NCBI RefSeq assembly: GCF_900129275.1
Contig: NZ_FQUX01000001.1
Coordinates: 186,001-250,000, forward strand
Source: Arenibacter palladensis
GTDB taxonomy: Bacteria > Bacteroidota > Bacteroidia > Flavobacteriales > Flavobacteriaceae
Length of the DNA stretch: 64,000 bases
Direction of reading: 5' to 3'
A program made the translations under genes and the position numbers. The notes below the pieces were generated by a model. It did no database searches, was not told the origin of the DNA, and worked only from the letters and a program-made list of their open reading frames with translations. Shown one piece after another: positions 17,769 through 25,078 of the stretch (positions within the stretch are counted from its first letter, which is position 1; every line of letters begins with the position of its first letter).

Positions 17769-17789
17769 AATGTTGACGATTTGTGAACT
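17769..17789 (+). repeat. Left copy of a 21-bp subterminal repeat
   Basis: Exact match to 37585-37605, and both lie just inside the element ends. The sequence contains GTTGACGATTTGTGAAC, an imperfect dyad of GTT-AC half sites. A further half site GTTCACA lies between it and attL. Position and duplication suggest arm-type binding sites for the recombinase or excisionase. Confidence 0.6.
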
Positions 17790-17916
17790 TTTTTGAGGAT
17801 TTTTATTCCGTCTTTACAAATGTAGTCAAATGGATATAAATGGTATTGTTTAAAATCGAATAGTAATCGAGAAAATCCCTCCGCTTATGAGTTAATCTAT
17901 GACTAAACTTTCGGAC

Positions 17917-18237
17917 TTATTGCGATCTCCGTATTTTTAGGGGATATTGCCGAACGTCGAAAACATCTATAATTTCAACTCGATTTTCGTCTTCGTTTAT
18001 CCAGTAAATTATTTTATAATTTTTTTTGTAGATCAAATATCGAAAACCGAGCTCTCTGTCTCTTAATAATTCTTCGATTTGGCCGATTTCGGGTTGGATT
18101 TTTAGTTTAGAAGGCTCATTAAAAATTCCATCTACAAGTTTTTTGGCAATGCGATTACCAGCTTTTTTCTGGTAATGTTTAAATATACAATGAAGTTGAT
18201 CCTCAGCGAATCCAGTCCAAAATATTTCTAGGCCCAT
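17917..18237 (-). CDS. RelE/ParE-type toxin
   Basis: 106 residues in the RelE/ParE fold: IFWTGFAEDQLHCIFKHY at the start, then a helix with KLVDGIF, GFRYLIYKKNYKIIYWI and IEIIDVFDVRQ P at the end. ParE toxins target gyrase and RelE toxins cleave ribosome-bound mRNA; the sequence does not decide which. Its start overlaps the end of the antitoxin gene by 10 bases, as is usual for such pairs. It lies about 200 bases inside the left end of the mobile element, where it would stabilise inheritance. Confidence 0.82.
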   Translation of the reverse strand: MGLEIFWTGFAEDQLHCIFKHYQKKAGNRIAKKLVDGIFNEPSKLKIQPEIGQIEELLRDRELGFRYLIYKKNYKIIYWINEDENRVEIIDVFDVRQYPLKIRRSQ

Positions 18238-18470
18238 TTGTCAATTTTGGCTTTTAAATCGCTTGCCTTGATTAATTTCCCATTTTTGGAATCGTCCATC
18301 GATTGATCAATTCGGACATTAAACTCTTCGATCGTAAAAGGCTCAAACTCTTGGTTAGTTAAAGTTTTGGTTTCTTTGCTCAATATTTTTTCAAGATGGG
18401 AAATGACCTCTTCGCTTTGTAATTTCAAAAACTCCTGTACAAACTTAATTTTTCTAGATTGTAGGTCCAT
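18228..18470 (-). CDS. Antitoxin partner of the RelE/ParE toxin
   Basis: 80 residues. The N-terminal helical part (KIKFVQEFLKLQSEEVISHLEKIL) resembles antitoxins that often precede RelE/ParE genes in Bacteroidota. The C-terminal part (FTIEEFNVRIDQSMDDSKNGKLIKASDLKAKI) would wrap the toxin. Encoded first and overlapping the toxin gene. No classic ribbon-helix-helix or HTH motif is clear, so autoregulation is uncertain. Confidence 0.75.
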   Translation of the reverse strand: MDLQSRKIKFVQEFLKLQSEEVISHLEKILSKETKTLTNQEFEPFTIEEFNVRIDQSMDDSKNGKLIKASDLKAKIDKWA

Positions 18471-18933
18471 TTTAAATAGCTTTTACGTAAAGATACAGAA
18501 TTATTGAATTTGACCCCACTATTAATTTTTTGATGGCTGTTACAGGTCTTAATTTGGCTAGAGCTTTTCTCCCCAAATCTTACAAAAACTTTGCGCGTGG
18601 ATCCTATTTCGATTTTATAGTGTTCAGGTAGATAAGCGTTACATAAAATCGAATTAGGGCGCAACCTACTGACCCTTGATTGGAAAATTAGTTTCAGGGT
18701 AATATAACTACCACAAACTATCCTAATTACTGGATAAATTTGCAACCAAACATTAACGATCAACTTCTGAGTACAAGGAAGTAAGTTTGGTCTATTTTTT
18801 TACTTCCCCAATAAACTATTAATTAGATATTTCAGTTGCGAACGAGCAACTATTTTGATTTAAATGCATCATCAATATATAATCTAGAACAATGTTTTTC
18901 TACAGTGTATGTTCATTTCTAAAAAAAGTCATT
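18471..18933. other. Intergenic stretch inside the element
   Basis: About 460 bases. An open frame on the minus strand (18425-18763) overlaps the antitoxin start and has no recognisable fold, so it is treated as spurious. Promoters for the antitoxin operon (leftward) and the lipoprotein gene (rightward) should lie here. Confidence 0.45.
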
Positions 18934-19281
18934 ATGAATATAAGGATTGTGATTAAAATATTAGTGTTACTTGTCACCATTAACTCGTGCTCCAATGATG
19001 ACTCCCTGCCGAATTGTTTTCAGGAGGAGAACAGAAAAATTGAAGCAAGGTTTACAGATCTTATTGGCGAAATTGACAATGATGGCTGTCAGTCAAATTA
19101 TACCATAATTGGAATTTCTACACCTCCTAACATATACCTCCCTTTGGCCCCCTGCAACCTTTCAGAAGAATTTAAGGAGGATGGTCTAAAGGTAAGGTTT
19201 AGTGGGTATATGTACGAGACCTTTGAAACGGAGGATATATGCGCCATGCCATTTGAGATCACCAAAATGGAACTGGAATAA
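18934..19281 (+). CDS. Small predicted lipoprotein, element cargo
   Basis: 115 residues from the ATG at 18934, chosen because it puts a short positively charged start and hydrophobic segment directly before the lipobox (TINSC, then SNDDS). An upstream start at 18892 would bury the signal. The mature part has four further cysteines (NCFQEE, DGCQSN, APCNLS, DICAMP) that could form disulfides. No family recognised. It is the only rightward gene in the mobilization half of the element. Confidence 0.6.
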   Translation: MNIRIVIKILVLLVTINSCSNDDSLPNCFQEENRKIEARFTDLIGEIDNDGCQSNYTIIGISTPPNIYLPLAPCNLSEEFKEDGLKVRFSGYMYETFETEDICAMPFEITKMELE

Positions 19282-19330
19282 AAGTATTGATTATCTATAT
19301 TTAATAAGTGGGGTGTATATAAACTTCAAC

Positions 19331-19795
19331 CTAGTTTTGATCTGTATTTTCCGCTTTTCTGGACCATTCCAGAAACCCCTTATAGATATCAGGATGCTGT
19401 TTAAAAAAGCTATTCAGTTCCTTTGAAATAACCACTTTTCCTTCTTCGAAGGCTTTCACCTTTTCTTCTTCGAACTGTACCACCTGATAGCCCAAATAGC
19501 CAGATATTGACAGGGATAGGATAAGGACCAAACTAACCATGAACAATAGCCATTCAGGGATAATCTGCGACTTTTTCAATTGATCCTCTATTTGAATCGT
19601 TCGTCCATCCTGTACTTTAAAATAATCCTCCTGTGTTCTGTTGAGTTCCTTCAGTTCTTTTCTGATCGTCGAAATATCCTGTACCGTTTCCGAACCCGTG
19701 AGTTCCTTGCTCAAGGTCTCCAGTTTCACCAGCATCTGTTTCAATCCATCCAATTCGTCGGTCAATAGTTCCGTAATCTCGTCCAACCTTGCCAT
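19331..19795 (-). CDS. DUF6730-like coiled-coil membrane protein of the mobilization region
   Basis: 154 residues. Residues 1-75 are a long heptad-type helix (LTDELDGLKQMLVKLETLSKEL), residues about 82-105 a single membrane span (LLFMVSLVLILSLSISGYLGY), and the rest a charged cytoplasmic or periplasmic helix. Such proteins regularly follow relaxase genes in Bacteroidota mobilizable elements. It starts 20 bases after the relaxase stop. It may couple the relaxosome to the membrane, but this is inferred from position only. Confidence 0.65.
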   Translation of the reverse strand: MARLDEITELLTDELDGLKQMLVKLETLSKELTGSETVQDISTIRKELKELNRTQEDYFKVQDGRTIQIEDQLKKSQIIPEWLLFMVSLVLILSLSISGYLGYQVVQFEEEKVKAFEEGKVVISKELNSFFKQHPDIYKGFLEWSRKAENTDQN

Positions 19796-19815
19796 ATCTT
19801 AATCTTTAATTATTA

Positions 19816-20682
19816 CTATCCTATCTCGATTCCCATACCTTTTTTAATGGTCTTCACAATAACCTTTTTCGCTACCTTCATGGCAATGTTCCCACTGAGC
19901 TCCGTGGCCTTTCCTAAGAGGCTGACGGTATTGTCCTTGTTTTTGACGAAGCCCCTTCCTGCATGTTCCTCTATCCCTATGGCCAATCTGCTGCCTGACA
20001 TGGAACGGTGCACCTCGCTCCCCTTTAAGCTATGTCCTTTAAATTCAAATCGGAATCCCTGCAATTGGTTCGACTTGTTGATGCTGGGCACAACATTTAT
20101 ATCCTTTTCCCCCATTAATCTGATATACCGGTCCAGATCCTTGGGGCGGTGTTCGGCCATGACCTTTTCATGTACCTGTTTGATCTCAAATCGTATAAGT
20201 TTGATATGGTCCAATTTTTCCAGTTGTACTTCCCGTACCGTGGTGAACCCCAATTTCTCCGCCACCCGTTCCGCGGCCTGCTGGCTCCTTTTTCCGATAA
20301 AACTGTCATTATAGGCCTTACCATTAAAATCTATTCGGTTCACGTACACATGGACATGGGTATGCTGTTGGTCCCTATGTACAAAGCCGATGGCCTGATG
20401 CTCCAGCAATTTCATTTCCTTGAGGAACTTTTCCGTAATCTCTTTGAGGGCCTTGGAGCTAAGTTTCTTTCCGTCCTCGATGGTAGGGCTGAGGACAAAG
20501 CTCAGGGTATTGTTCGTGCACCTGGCATTCTGCTCTTGGATGATCTTGAATTCTTCCGTAATCTGTTCGGGGTTTTCCCCGGCCAGATGTTGGGAGAATA
20601 CGACCTCTGCATCCTTCTCCTGTTTCCAGCCATAGGACATGGAAGCCCCGGTGTGCGATATAGATTTGCCCTTGCCTATCAT
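19816..20682 (-). CDS. mobB: Relaxase/mobilization nuclease
   Basis: 288 residues. The three-histidine metal motif of conjugative relaxases is present: FVHRDQQHTHVHVYVNR, with His107, His109 and His111 followed by Asn115. The N terminus carries SMSYGWK, where Tyr17 is a plausible strand-transfer tyrosine. This protein would nick oriT and lead the transferred strand. It overlaps the upstream RHH gene by 4 bases. The length is short compared with plasmid relaxases but usual for Bacteroides-type MobB proteins. Confidence 0.88.
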   Translation of the reverse strand: MIGKGKSISHTGASMSYGWKQEKDAEVVFSQHLAGENPEQITEEFKIIQEQNARCTNNTLSFVLSPTIEDGKKLSSKALKEITEKFLKEMKLLEHQAIGFVHRDQQHTHVHVYVNRIDFNGKAYNDSFIGKRSQQAAERVAEKLGFTTVREVQLEKLDHIKLIRFEIKQVHEKVMAEHRPKDLDRYIRLMGEKDINVVPSINKSNQLQGFRFEFKGHSLKGSEVHRSMSGSRLAIGIEEHAGRGFVKNKDNTVSLLGKATELSGNIAMKVAKKVIVKTIKKGMGIEIG

Positions 20683-20975
20683 TTTTTGAAATTATAAAGG
20701 TGGTCCCGTATTTCTTCGGCCAGTTTTGTGACCTCTTCTGCTAGTTTGGGATTTCGTTTTCGGAACATGTTCCCGATCAGTTTAAAGTTAACCGCATACT
20801 TGATCAGCATCTTATAGATATCTATCTGTTCTTCGGTCAGACGTTCGATAATCTTGTCCCCGAAAGCGGCACGACGACAATATTCGCTGACGCTCAGACC
20901 GCTCTTTTTGGCCTTGATTCTTAGCAGTTTCTTCTCGAATAGGGAACATCTGAATCTGATATAGGTCCTTTTCAT
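20679..20975 (-). CDS. mobA: Relaxosome accessory protein (MobA/MobC-like, ribbon-helix-helix)
   Basis: 98 residues. KRTYIRFRCSLFEKKLLRIKAKKSGLS is a ribbon-helix-helix N terminus, followed by VSEYCRRAAFGDKI, typical of mobilization accessory proteins that bind oriT. The C-terminal half is helical (NMFRKRNPKLAEEV). It overlaps the relaxase gene by 4 bases and lies directly downstream of the candidate oriT hairpin. Confidence 0.83.
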   Translation of the reverse strand: MKRTYIRFRCSLFEKKLLRIKAKKSGLSVSEYCRRAAFGDKIIERLTEEQIDIYKMLIKYAVNFKLIGNMFRKRNPKLAEEVTKLAEEIRDHLYNFKK

Positions 20976-20993
20976 TTTTTACTTCTTTGCGAC

Positions 20994-21058
20994 CTTCGGG
21001 AGCAAAGCAAGATCGTCTTTGTGGCAACAAAGACACATCTTGAATTCCTTCCCTGAAG
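20994..21058. other. Candidate origin of transfer (oriT) hairpin
   Basis: Just upstream of mobA. A perfect 8-bp stem GTCTTTGT (21015-21022) / ACAAAGAC (21027-21034) with loop GGCA is extended, after a small bulge, by AAGAT/ATCTT to 21009-21041. A weaker outer repeat CTTCGGG (20994-21000) / CCCTGAAG (21051-21058) flanks it. Hairpins beside the RHH/relaxase genes are typical of oriT. A transcription terminator after the primase gene is the alternative, but there is no T-run. Confidence 0.5.
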
Positions 21059-21060
21059 GG

Positions 21061-21924
21061 TCATAGTTTTTTCGACATCCACCATGCGTTCACATCTTTG
21101 AAATCCTTGTACACATAGGACATGTCCCTGAATTTTGGGCTCTGTTCCATTAATATTCCAACTGCTCTTTTTCCAGCTTTGTCATTGTCCAGATAGAGCG
21201 CTATGGATTCATAACTATCAATTAGTCCAAACGCTTTTTCTACAAAGGCCAGGGAGTTCAATATCAGAAGGTCGTTCCCCTCTCTTAGTTCTTTGTCCCG
21301 TTCCAAAAGGCTCAACATGTCGAACATACCCTCGGTGATGACAAGACCACGGTTACCATAATTGATGTATGTCATATCCTTTGGGGAACTTGAGTTCTTT
21401 ACATATTTATTGCGTAGTTCCCATCCATAAGAATCGTTCTGCAACCCGATGGCGAAGTACATGCCGTCCCTCAAGCTATAGTGTACTTCCCTGCATAGTC
21501 TCTTGACAGTTGTTAGGGAAATTCCCCTTTTTTCCACATACTCCTTTAGGGCAAGATGGCGCAGTTCCATTACATCCCTGATTTTGATCCTCTCTTCCTC
21601 AAATCCGTTAAAAAGTTGCTGGTGAAAAGAAAAAGAGATCTGGCCGTTTTCCAACCAATCCAAGGTTTCCTTAACCGATGATCTTTTCAGAAGACAGATC
21701 AGGTCGATCACGTTGCCCCCTTTCCCCGCCCCATGGTCGTACCATCTGTTCAATAACCTGGACACCTTGAAAGAGGCTTGGGTTTCTGACCTGAAAGGAC
21801 TCAGGAACCAAGCTTCTTTGACCGTTGTCCGGGTGGGAAAGTGCCCGAGTTTTGCCAGCGCCTTTTCGATGGGAAAATCCCGGGCTGTTTCACACCGTGT
21901 CCTAAATGTTTTTTTTCTTTTCAT
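21061..21924 (-). CDS. DNA primase-like protein (CHC2-type plus Toprim)
   Basis: 287 residues. The N terminus (residues 15-100) resembles the DnaG-type zinc-finger region used in mobile-element primases, with GKGGNVIDLICLL after it. The Toprim domain holds the acidic motif VITEGMFDML near residue 195 and the metal motif ALYLDNDKAGKRA near residue 245. It would make primers for replication of the excised or transferred element. It lies between the oriT candidate and the TACCTA repeat cluster. Confidence 0.8.
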   Translation of the reverse strand: MKRKKTFRTRCETARDFPIEKALAKLGHFPTRTTVKEAWFLSPFRSETQASFKVSRLLNRWYDHGAGKGGNVIDLICLLKRSSVKETLDWLENGQISFSFHQQLFNGFEEERIKIRDVMELRHLALKEYVEKRGISLTTVKRLCREVHYSLRDGMYFAIGLQNDSYGWELRNKYVKNSSSPKDMTYINYGNRGLVITEGMFDMLSLLERDKELREGNDLLILNSLAFVEKAFGLIDSYESIALYLDNDKAGKRAVGILMEQSPKFRDMSYVYKDFKDVNAWWMSKKL

Positions 21925-21952
21925 CAGCCGGTTCTTTTGTTGGGTTTTCTCT

Positions 21953-22137
21953 TACCTTCTTACCTAAGTCCCTGTTTATATAGGTTAAGAACCTAGGTAG
22001 TACTGATTTTGATGTTACCCATCCTACCCTAAAAGGTAGGTTAGGTAATACCTAGGTAACCAAAGGTTAATATATCCTACCTTAAGGTAGCACCCGCTGT
22101 TGGGGAGGTCATGGTCCATTAGGTAACTAGGTAGGTA
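21953..22137. repeat. Cluster of TACCTA/TAGGTA repeats and palindromes
   Basis: In under 200 bases there are about ten copies of TACCT(A/T) or its complement. They include the perfect palindromes TACCTAGGTA (22049-22058) and CTACCTTAAGGTAG (22077-22090), the spaced inverted pair CCTACC/GGTAGG (22023-22040) and three overlapping TAGGTA copies at 22120-22137. It lies between the VapE-like ATPase and the primase genes. This is the layout expected of an iteron-type replication origin or a multi-site operator. Confidence 0.6.
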
Positions 22138-22151
22138 CTTATGCACTCTTT

Positions 22152-23345
22152 CTAAACTTCCATCTCCAGAGGGCTATCAGTAAATACCGGTCTGGCCAGA
22201 TACCCATAGACCTGCCGCTTGGGATGTTTTACCCTTTGGAAGTTGAACCCGGACATTGCCCGCCCCAGGTTGATCTGGTTCAGTCTCAGATTGAGGTGCC
22301 TTAACTTCACCAACACGTCCGAGGCTGTCACGAAATCCACTATGTCGTTGGATTTTTCAAAGTATTTCGAGACCAGTTCCTCCTCGGTGGTCAATTTGGT
22401 GTATTTTTTATTACGCTCCTCGTTCTCCAAAATATCGGTCAAGGTGAGCTCCGGATTGAAATTGGGATCATGATAGGCGAGATGGTATGCCTGCATCCAG
22501 ACGTCCTTGATCTCCATTTCCTTGGAATAGGAGAAATCTATCCTGTCCTTGAGTTCAAAGCACAGCCAACGCACGGACCCGGTCTCGTCGTTCAGAAAAG
22601 AGGACATATTGGTGGAGCCCAAAAAGGAACAGATCCTGGGAAGGGTCGTATTCTTCCTGTCATAGGGAAGGCGTTCATTGATAAAGGTCTTGGAAAAGAA
22701 TGATTTCAGGGCGTTCACATCCTTTTTGGTCAGTACGGCCAATTCGTCCAGGTTGTACAAAAAATTGCGGCACAACTGGATACGTGCGTCCTTATCGTTG
22801 CTGATGTCCTCTGCCATATAATCGGAGAGTTCGGGCGGGCAGATAAAGCGGCACCAAGTGGATTTACCAGAGCTTTGTCCCTTATGGCTTATTATCAGGG
22901 CCTGTTTGTTGAAATACCCTGGTTCCAGGGCACATTTTATAGCCCTGACCAACCATTTTTTCAGGTGATAGACAAAGGCCACATCATCATAGGTCGGTAC
23001 GTAGGAGGCCAATTTTAGGATATGGTCCTTTCCGTCCCATTTCGGAAGGGATTCGAAATACGCCCTGATGGGATTGTATTTAGGGATGAGTTCCGATCGT
23101 ATCAGAATCTCCAGCTTCCCCGTACTGATATCGATACCCGCCTTGGCCAGTTCTATGATCAAGGAATTCAGGTTCAGATAGGACCATTCGGTTGACTGTT
23201 TACAGGATATCTGGAAATCATGGGATATCTCGTTGTACATAATGTCGTACTTCCCCTCCAGATATTCTATCGTATAGTCGTAGATGGTCTTTTTTTTGGC
23301 ATCCTTTACCTTGTAAAGTTGATCGCCCCGGTCACCTGCTATCAT
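22152..23345 (-). CDS. VapE-like (virulence-associated E) P-loop ATPase
   Basis: 397 residues. Walker A is GQSSGKST (residues 156-163) and Walker B LYNLDELA (197-203); between them is a conserved-looking ISNDKDARIQLCRNF. SFLGSTNMSSFLNDETGSVRW contains the sensor and arginine-finger region of superfamily-3-like helicases. VapE-family proteins occur in mobile elements and satellites, where they support replication. The N-terminal 80 residues are a separate primase-C-like segment. It overlaps the HTH gene by 4 bases and is followed by the repeat cluster and the primase. Confidence 0.83.
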   Translation of the reverse strand: MIAGDRGDQLYKVKDAKKKTIYDYTIEYLEGKYDIMYNEISHDFQISCKQSTEWSYLNLNSLIIELAKAGIDISTGKLEILIRSELIPKYNPIRAYFESLPKWDGKDHILKLASYVPTYDDVAFVYHLKKWLVRAIKCALEPGYFNKQALIISHKGQSSGKSTWCRFICPPELSDYMAEDISNDKDARIQLCRNFLYNLDELAVLTKKDVNALKSFFSKTFINERLPYDRKNTTLPRICSFLGSTNMSSFLNDETGSVRWLCFELKDRIDFSYSKEMEIKDVWMQAYHLAYHDPNFNPELTLTDILENEERNKKYTKLTTEEELVSKYFEKSNDIVDFVTASDVLVKLRHLNLRLNQINLGRAMSGFNFQRVKHPKRQVYGYLARPVFTDSPLEMEV

Positions 23346-23629
23346 GGGCGTGTATTTAAGGAAGAGCTTCCCTTGCCATGGTTATCGATAAGACTTGGGT
23401 TTAAAATATTATTCTGAAGGAGCCAGTCGTTCAGCTTCTTCTTTTCAAAGAAGATCAGTTTTCCATTTGGCTTGGAGTGTGGAATATTCCCAGCGGAGGT
23501 AAGTTTGTACAGATAACTTCTTGAAATTCCCGTATAGTCACAGGTTTCCTCAAAGGTCAGTACTTCTTTATGGGCCGTCAGGAGCCTTTCCAAACGATCC
23601 AGTCGTTCGAGTATCAATATATTGTCCAT
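23342..23629 (-). CDS. Excisionase-like helix-turn-helix protein
   Basis: 95 residues with a MerR/excisionase-type winged helix: EVLTFEETCDYTGISRSYLYKLTSAG then IPHSKPNGKLIFFEKKKLNDWL. Such small HTH proteins act as excisionases or element regulators in Bacteroidota elements. First gene of the replication and mobilization run, overlapping the VapE-like gene by 4 bases. A 20-bp palindrome about 190 bases upstream and a related one beside int are candidate binding sites. Confidence 0.8.
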   Translation of the reverse strand: MDNILILERLDRLERLLTAHKEVLTFEETCDYTGISRSYLYKLTSAGNIPHSKPNGKLIFFEKKKLNDWLLQNNILNPSLIDNHGKGSSSLNTRP

Positions 23630-24112
23630 TTGTTTCTTTTTTAGGGTTACAGAATGAACAAAAGCGCTTTTGTCTTCCTACAGTATTGTAGTTGGTTAAA
23701 TATATAAAAATAGGAAAATGAAAAAGGGAGAAAACGAAAATAGTTGTCCACAACTATTTGAATAACAACAAATTACTACAAACTATACCTAATAATATTG
23801 CCTTTCATACTTACCAATTTTATTTGCCATCATTTGCTATCAAATGATGGCAAATAAAATCACTGTTCAAATGAACACTTATTTGAATAATGACAGTTAT
23901 TAACAATAAAAATTCTATAAAAACAATATTAAGAACCTAAAAAACCGAGATTTTAGAGTTTTGAATGCTATAGAATAATTGCCTTGAACCATTTTTTTAT
24001 GAATTATTCCATTGAGGATATTAAGTTTAACTGCTTGGATATTTTAATAAAGTTTCTAAAAAAATCATCATTTATTAAAATTTGGATAACCTCTAAGCAT
24101 GACCCAAAAACT
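23630..24112. other. Regulatory intergenic region between fructan locus and mobilization module
   Basis: About 480 AT-rich bases with no convincing gene. It contains the large palindrome at 23817-23860 and presumably the promoter for the excisionase-like gene. It also holds the transcription end of the fructan locus, whose last gene stops at 24113. Confidence 0.55.
23817..23860. repeat. Perfect 20-bp palindrome, possible element regulator site
   Basis: Arms 23817-23836 and 23841-23860 match perfectly around a CTAT loop. The centre TCATTTGCTATCAAATGA is nearly identical to TCATTTGATATCAAA beside the integrase (37629-37643). No T-run follows, so a terminator is less likely than a DNA-binding site. 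Confidence 0.65.
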
Positions 24113-25000
24113 TTAAGGATTCATAAACTTGTTTATTCTTTGCCTGGTAAAAATAGGGTTGGCGCCTTCACTTTTAGCCACCATAGCCCCTACGGCGCAA
24201 CCAAAATCGATTGCCGCTTGTGGTCCTTCCCCATTAAACAGTTTATAAATTACGGAAGCCAGAAATGAATCACCCGAACCTACCGTATCCAGAACCTTAA
24301 TTCTATAGCCACTATTATAGTAAAAGATATTTTGGTGATACAACACAGCGCCATAAGCCCCTTTGGTGACACAAATTGTGTCTGTTTGGGTCTCTTTGGC
24401 GACAAATACAATGGTTTGCTCCATAGAATTGTATTTGGAACCAAGATATTCCGCAACCTCGTACAACTCATCATCATTGAATTTCACAAAATTAGCGTGT
24501 TGCATTAATTCCAGGAGCAGTTCCCTAGTATAATGCGGTGCTCTTAAGTTAACATCGAAAACCTTGTATTGGGCAAATTTTAATAAGTGTAATAAAGTGG
24601 TACGTGAGGTTTTGTCCCTACAGGCAAGACTACCATAAATAAAAACATCTGTTTCTTTTAAAATGCTTTCATAGTGATTTCTTGGCAAAATTTTATCCCA
24701 AGCAACTGGATAGGCAATATCATAGGATGCCACTCCTTTGTCATTAAGGACAACGTTTACTTGCCCTGTCCCATAACTGGAACTCACTTGTACCTCATCG
24801 GTTTTGACGCCAGAACTTTTTAAATATTTAATTATTTTATTTCCACCAACATCATCGCCAACACTACTTATCATATTAACGTCTACACCGTAAGACTGTA
24901 GGCGCAAAGAAACATTCAATGGAGCTCCCCCAATCTTTGAGTGTGTTGGGAAATTATCGAATAAAACCTCTCCAAAACAAATTGCTTTTATTTTTTCCAT
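24113..25000 (-). CDS. PfkB-family fructokinase
   Basis: 295 residues from the ATG at 25000; a TTG two codons earlier is less likely. N-terminal GEVLFDNFP and IGGAPLNVSLRL are typical of sugar kinases of the ribokinase family. The C-terminal signature DTVGSGDSFLASVIY carries the catalytic aspartate and anion hole. It would phosphorylate fructose released by GH32 and taken up by the sugar porter. Last gene of the fructan locus, 79 bases after susD. Alternative hexose substrates are possible but unlikely here. Confidence 0.87.
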   Translation of the reverse strand: MEKIKAICFGEVLFDNFPTHSKIGGAPLNVSLRLQSYGVDVNMISSVGDDVGGNKIIKYLKSSGVKTDEVQVSSSYGTGQVNVVLNDKGVASYDIAYPVAWDKILPRNHYESILKETDVFIYGSLACRDKTSRTTLLHLLKFAQYKVFDVNLRAPHYTRELLLELMQHANFVKFNDDELYEVAEYLGSKYNSMEQTIVFVAKETQTDTICVTKGAYGAVLYHQNIFYYNSGYRIKVLDTVGSGDSFLASVIYKLFNGEGPQAAIDFGCAVGAMVAKSEGANPIFTRQRINKFMNP

Positions 25001-25078
25001 AATCAAGCTTTAAATAAAAGGCACGAAGAAACCACTCTCCGTGCCTAAAAAACTAACTCAAACTAACTCGGTCTTATA

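Noticed and set aside
18425-18763. Open frame of 112 residues on the minus strand upstream of the antitoxin
   Set aside because: It overlaps the antitoxin start, has no recognisable fold and looks like frame noise in an intergenic region.
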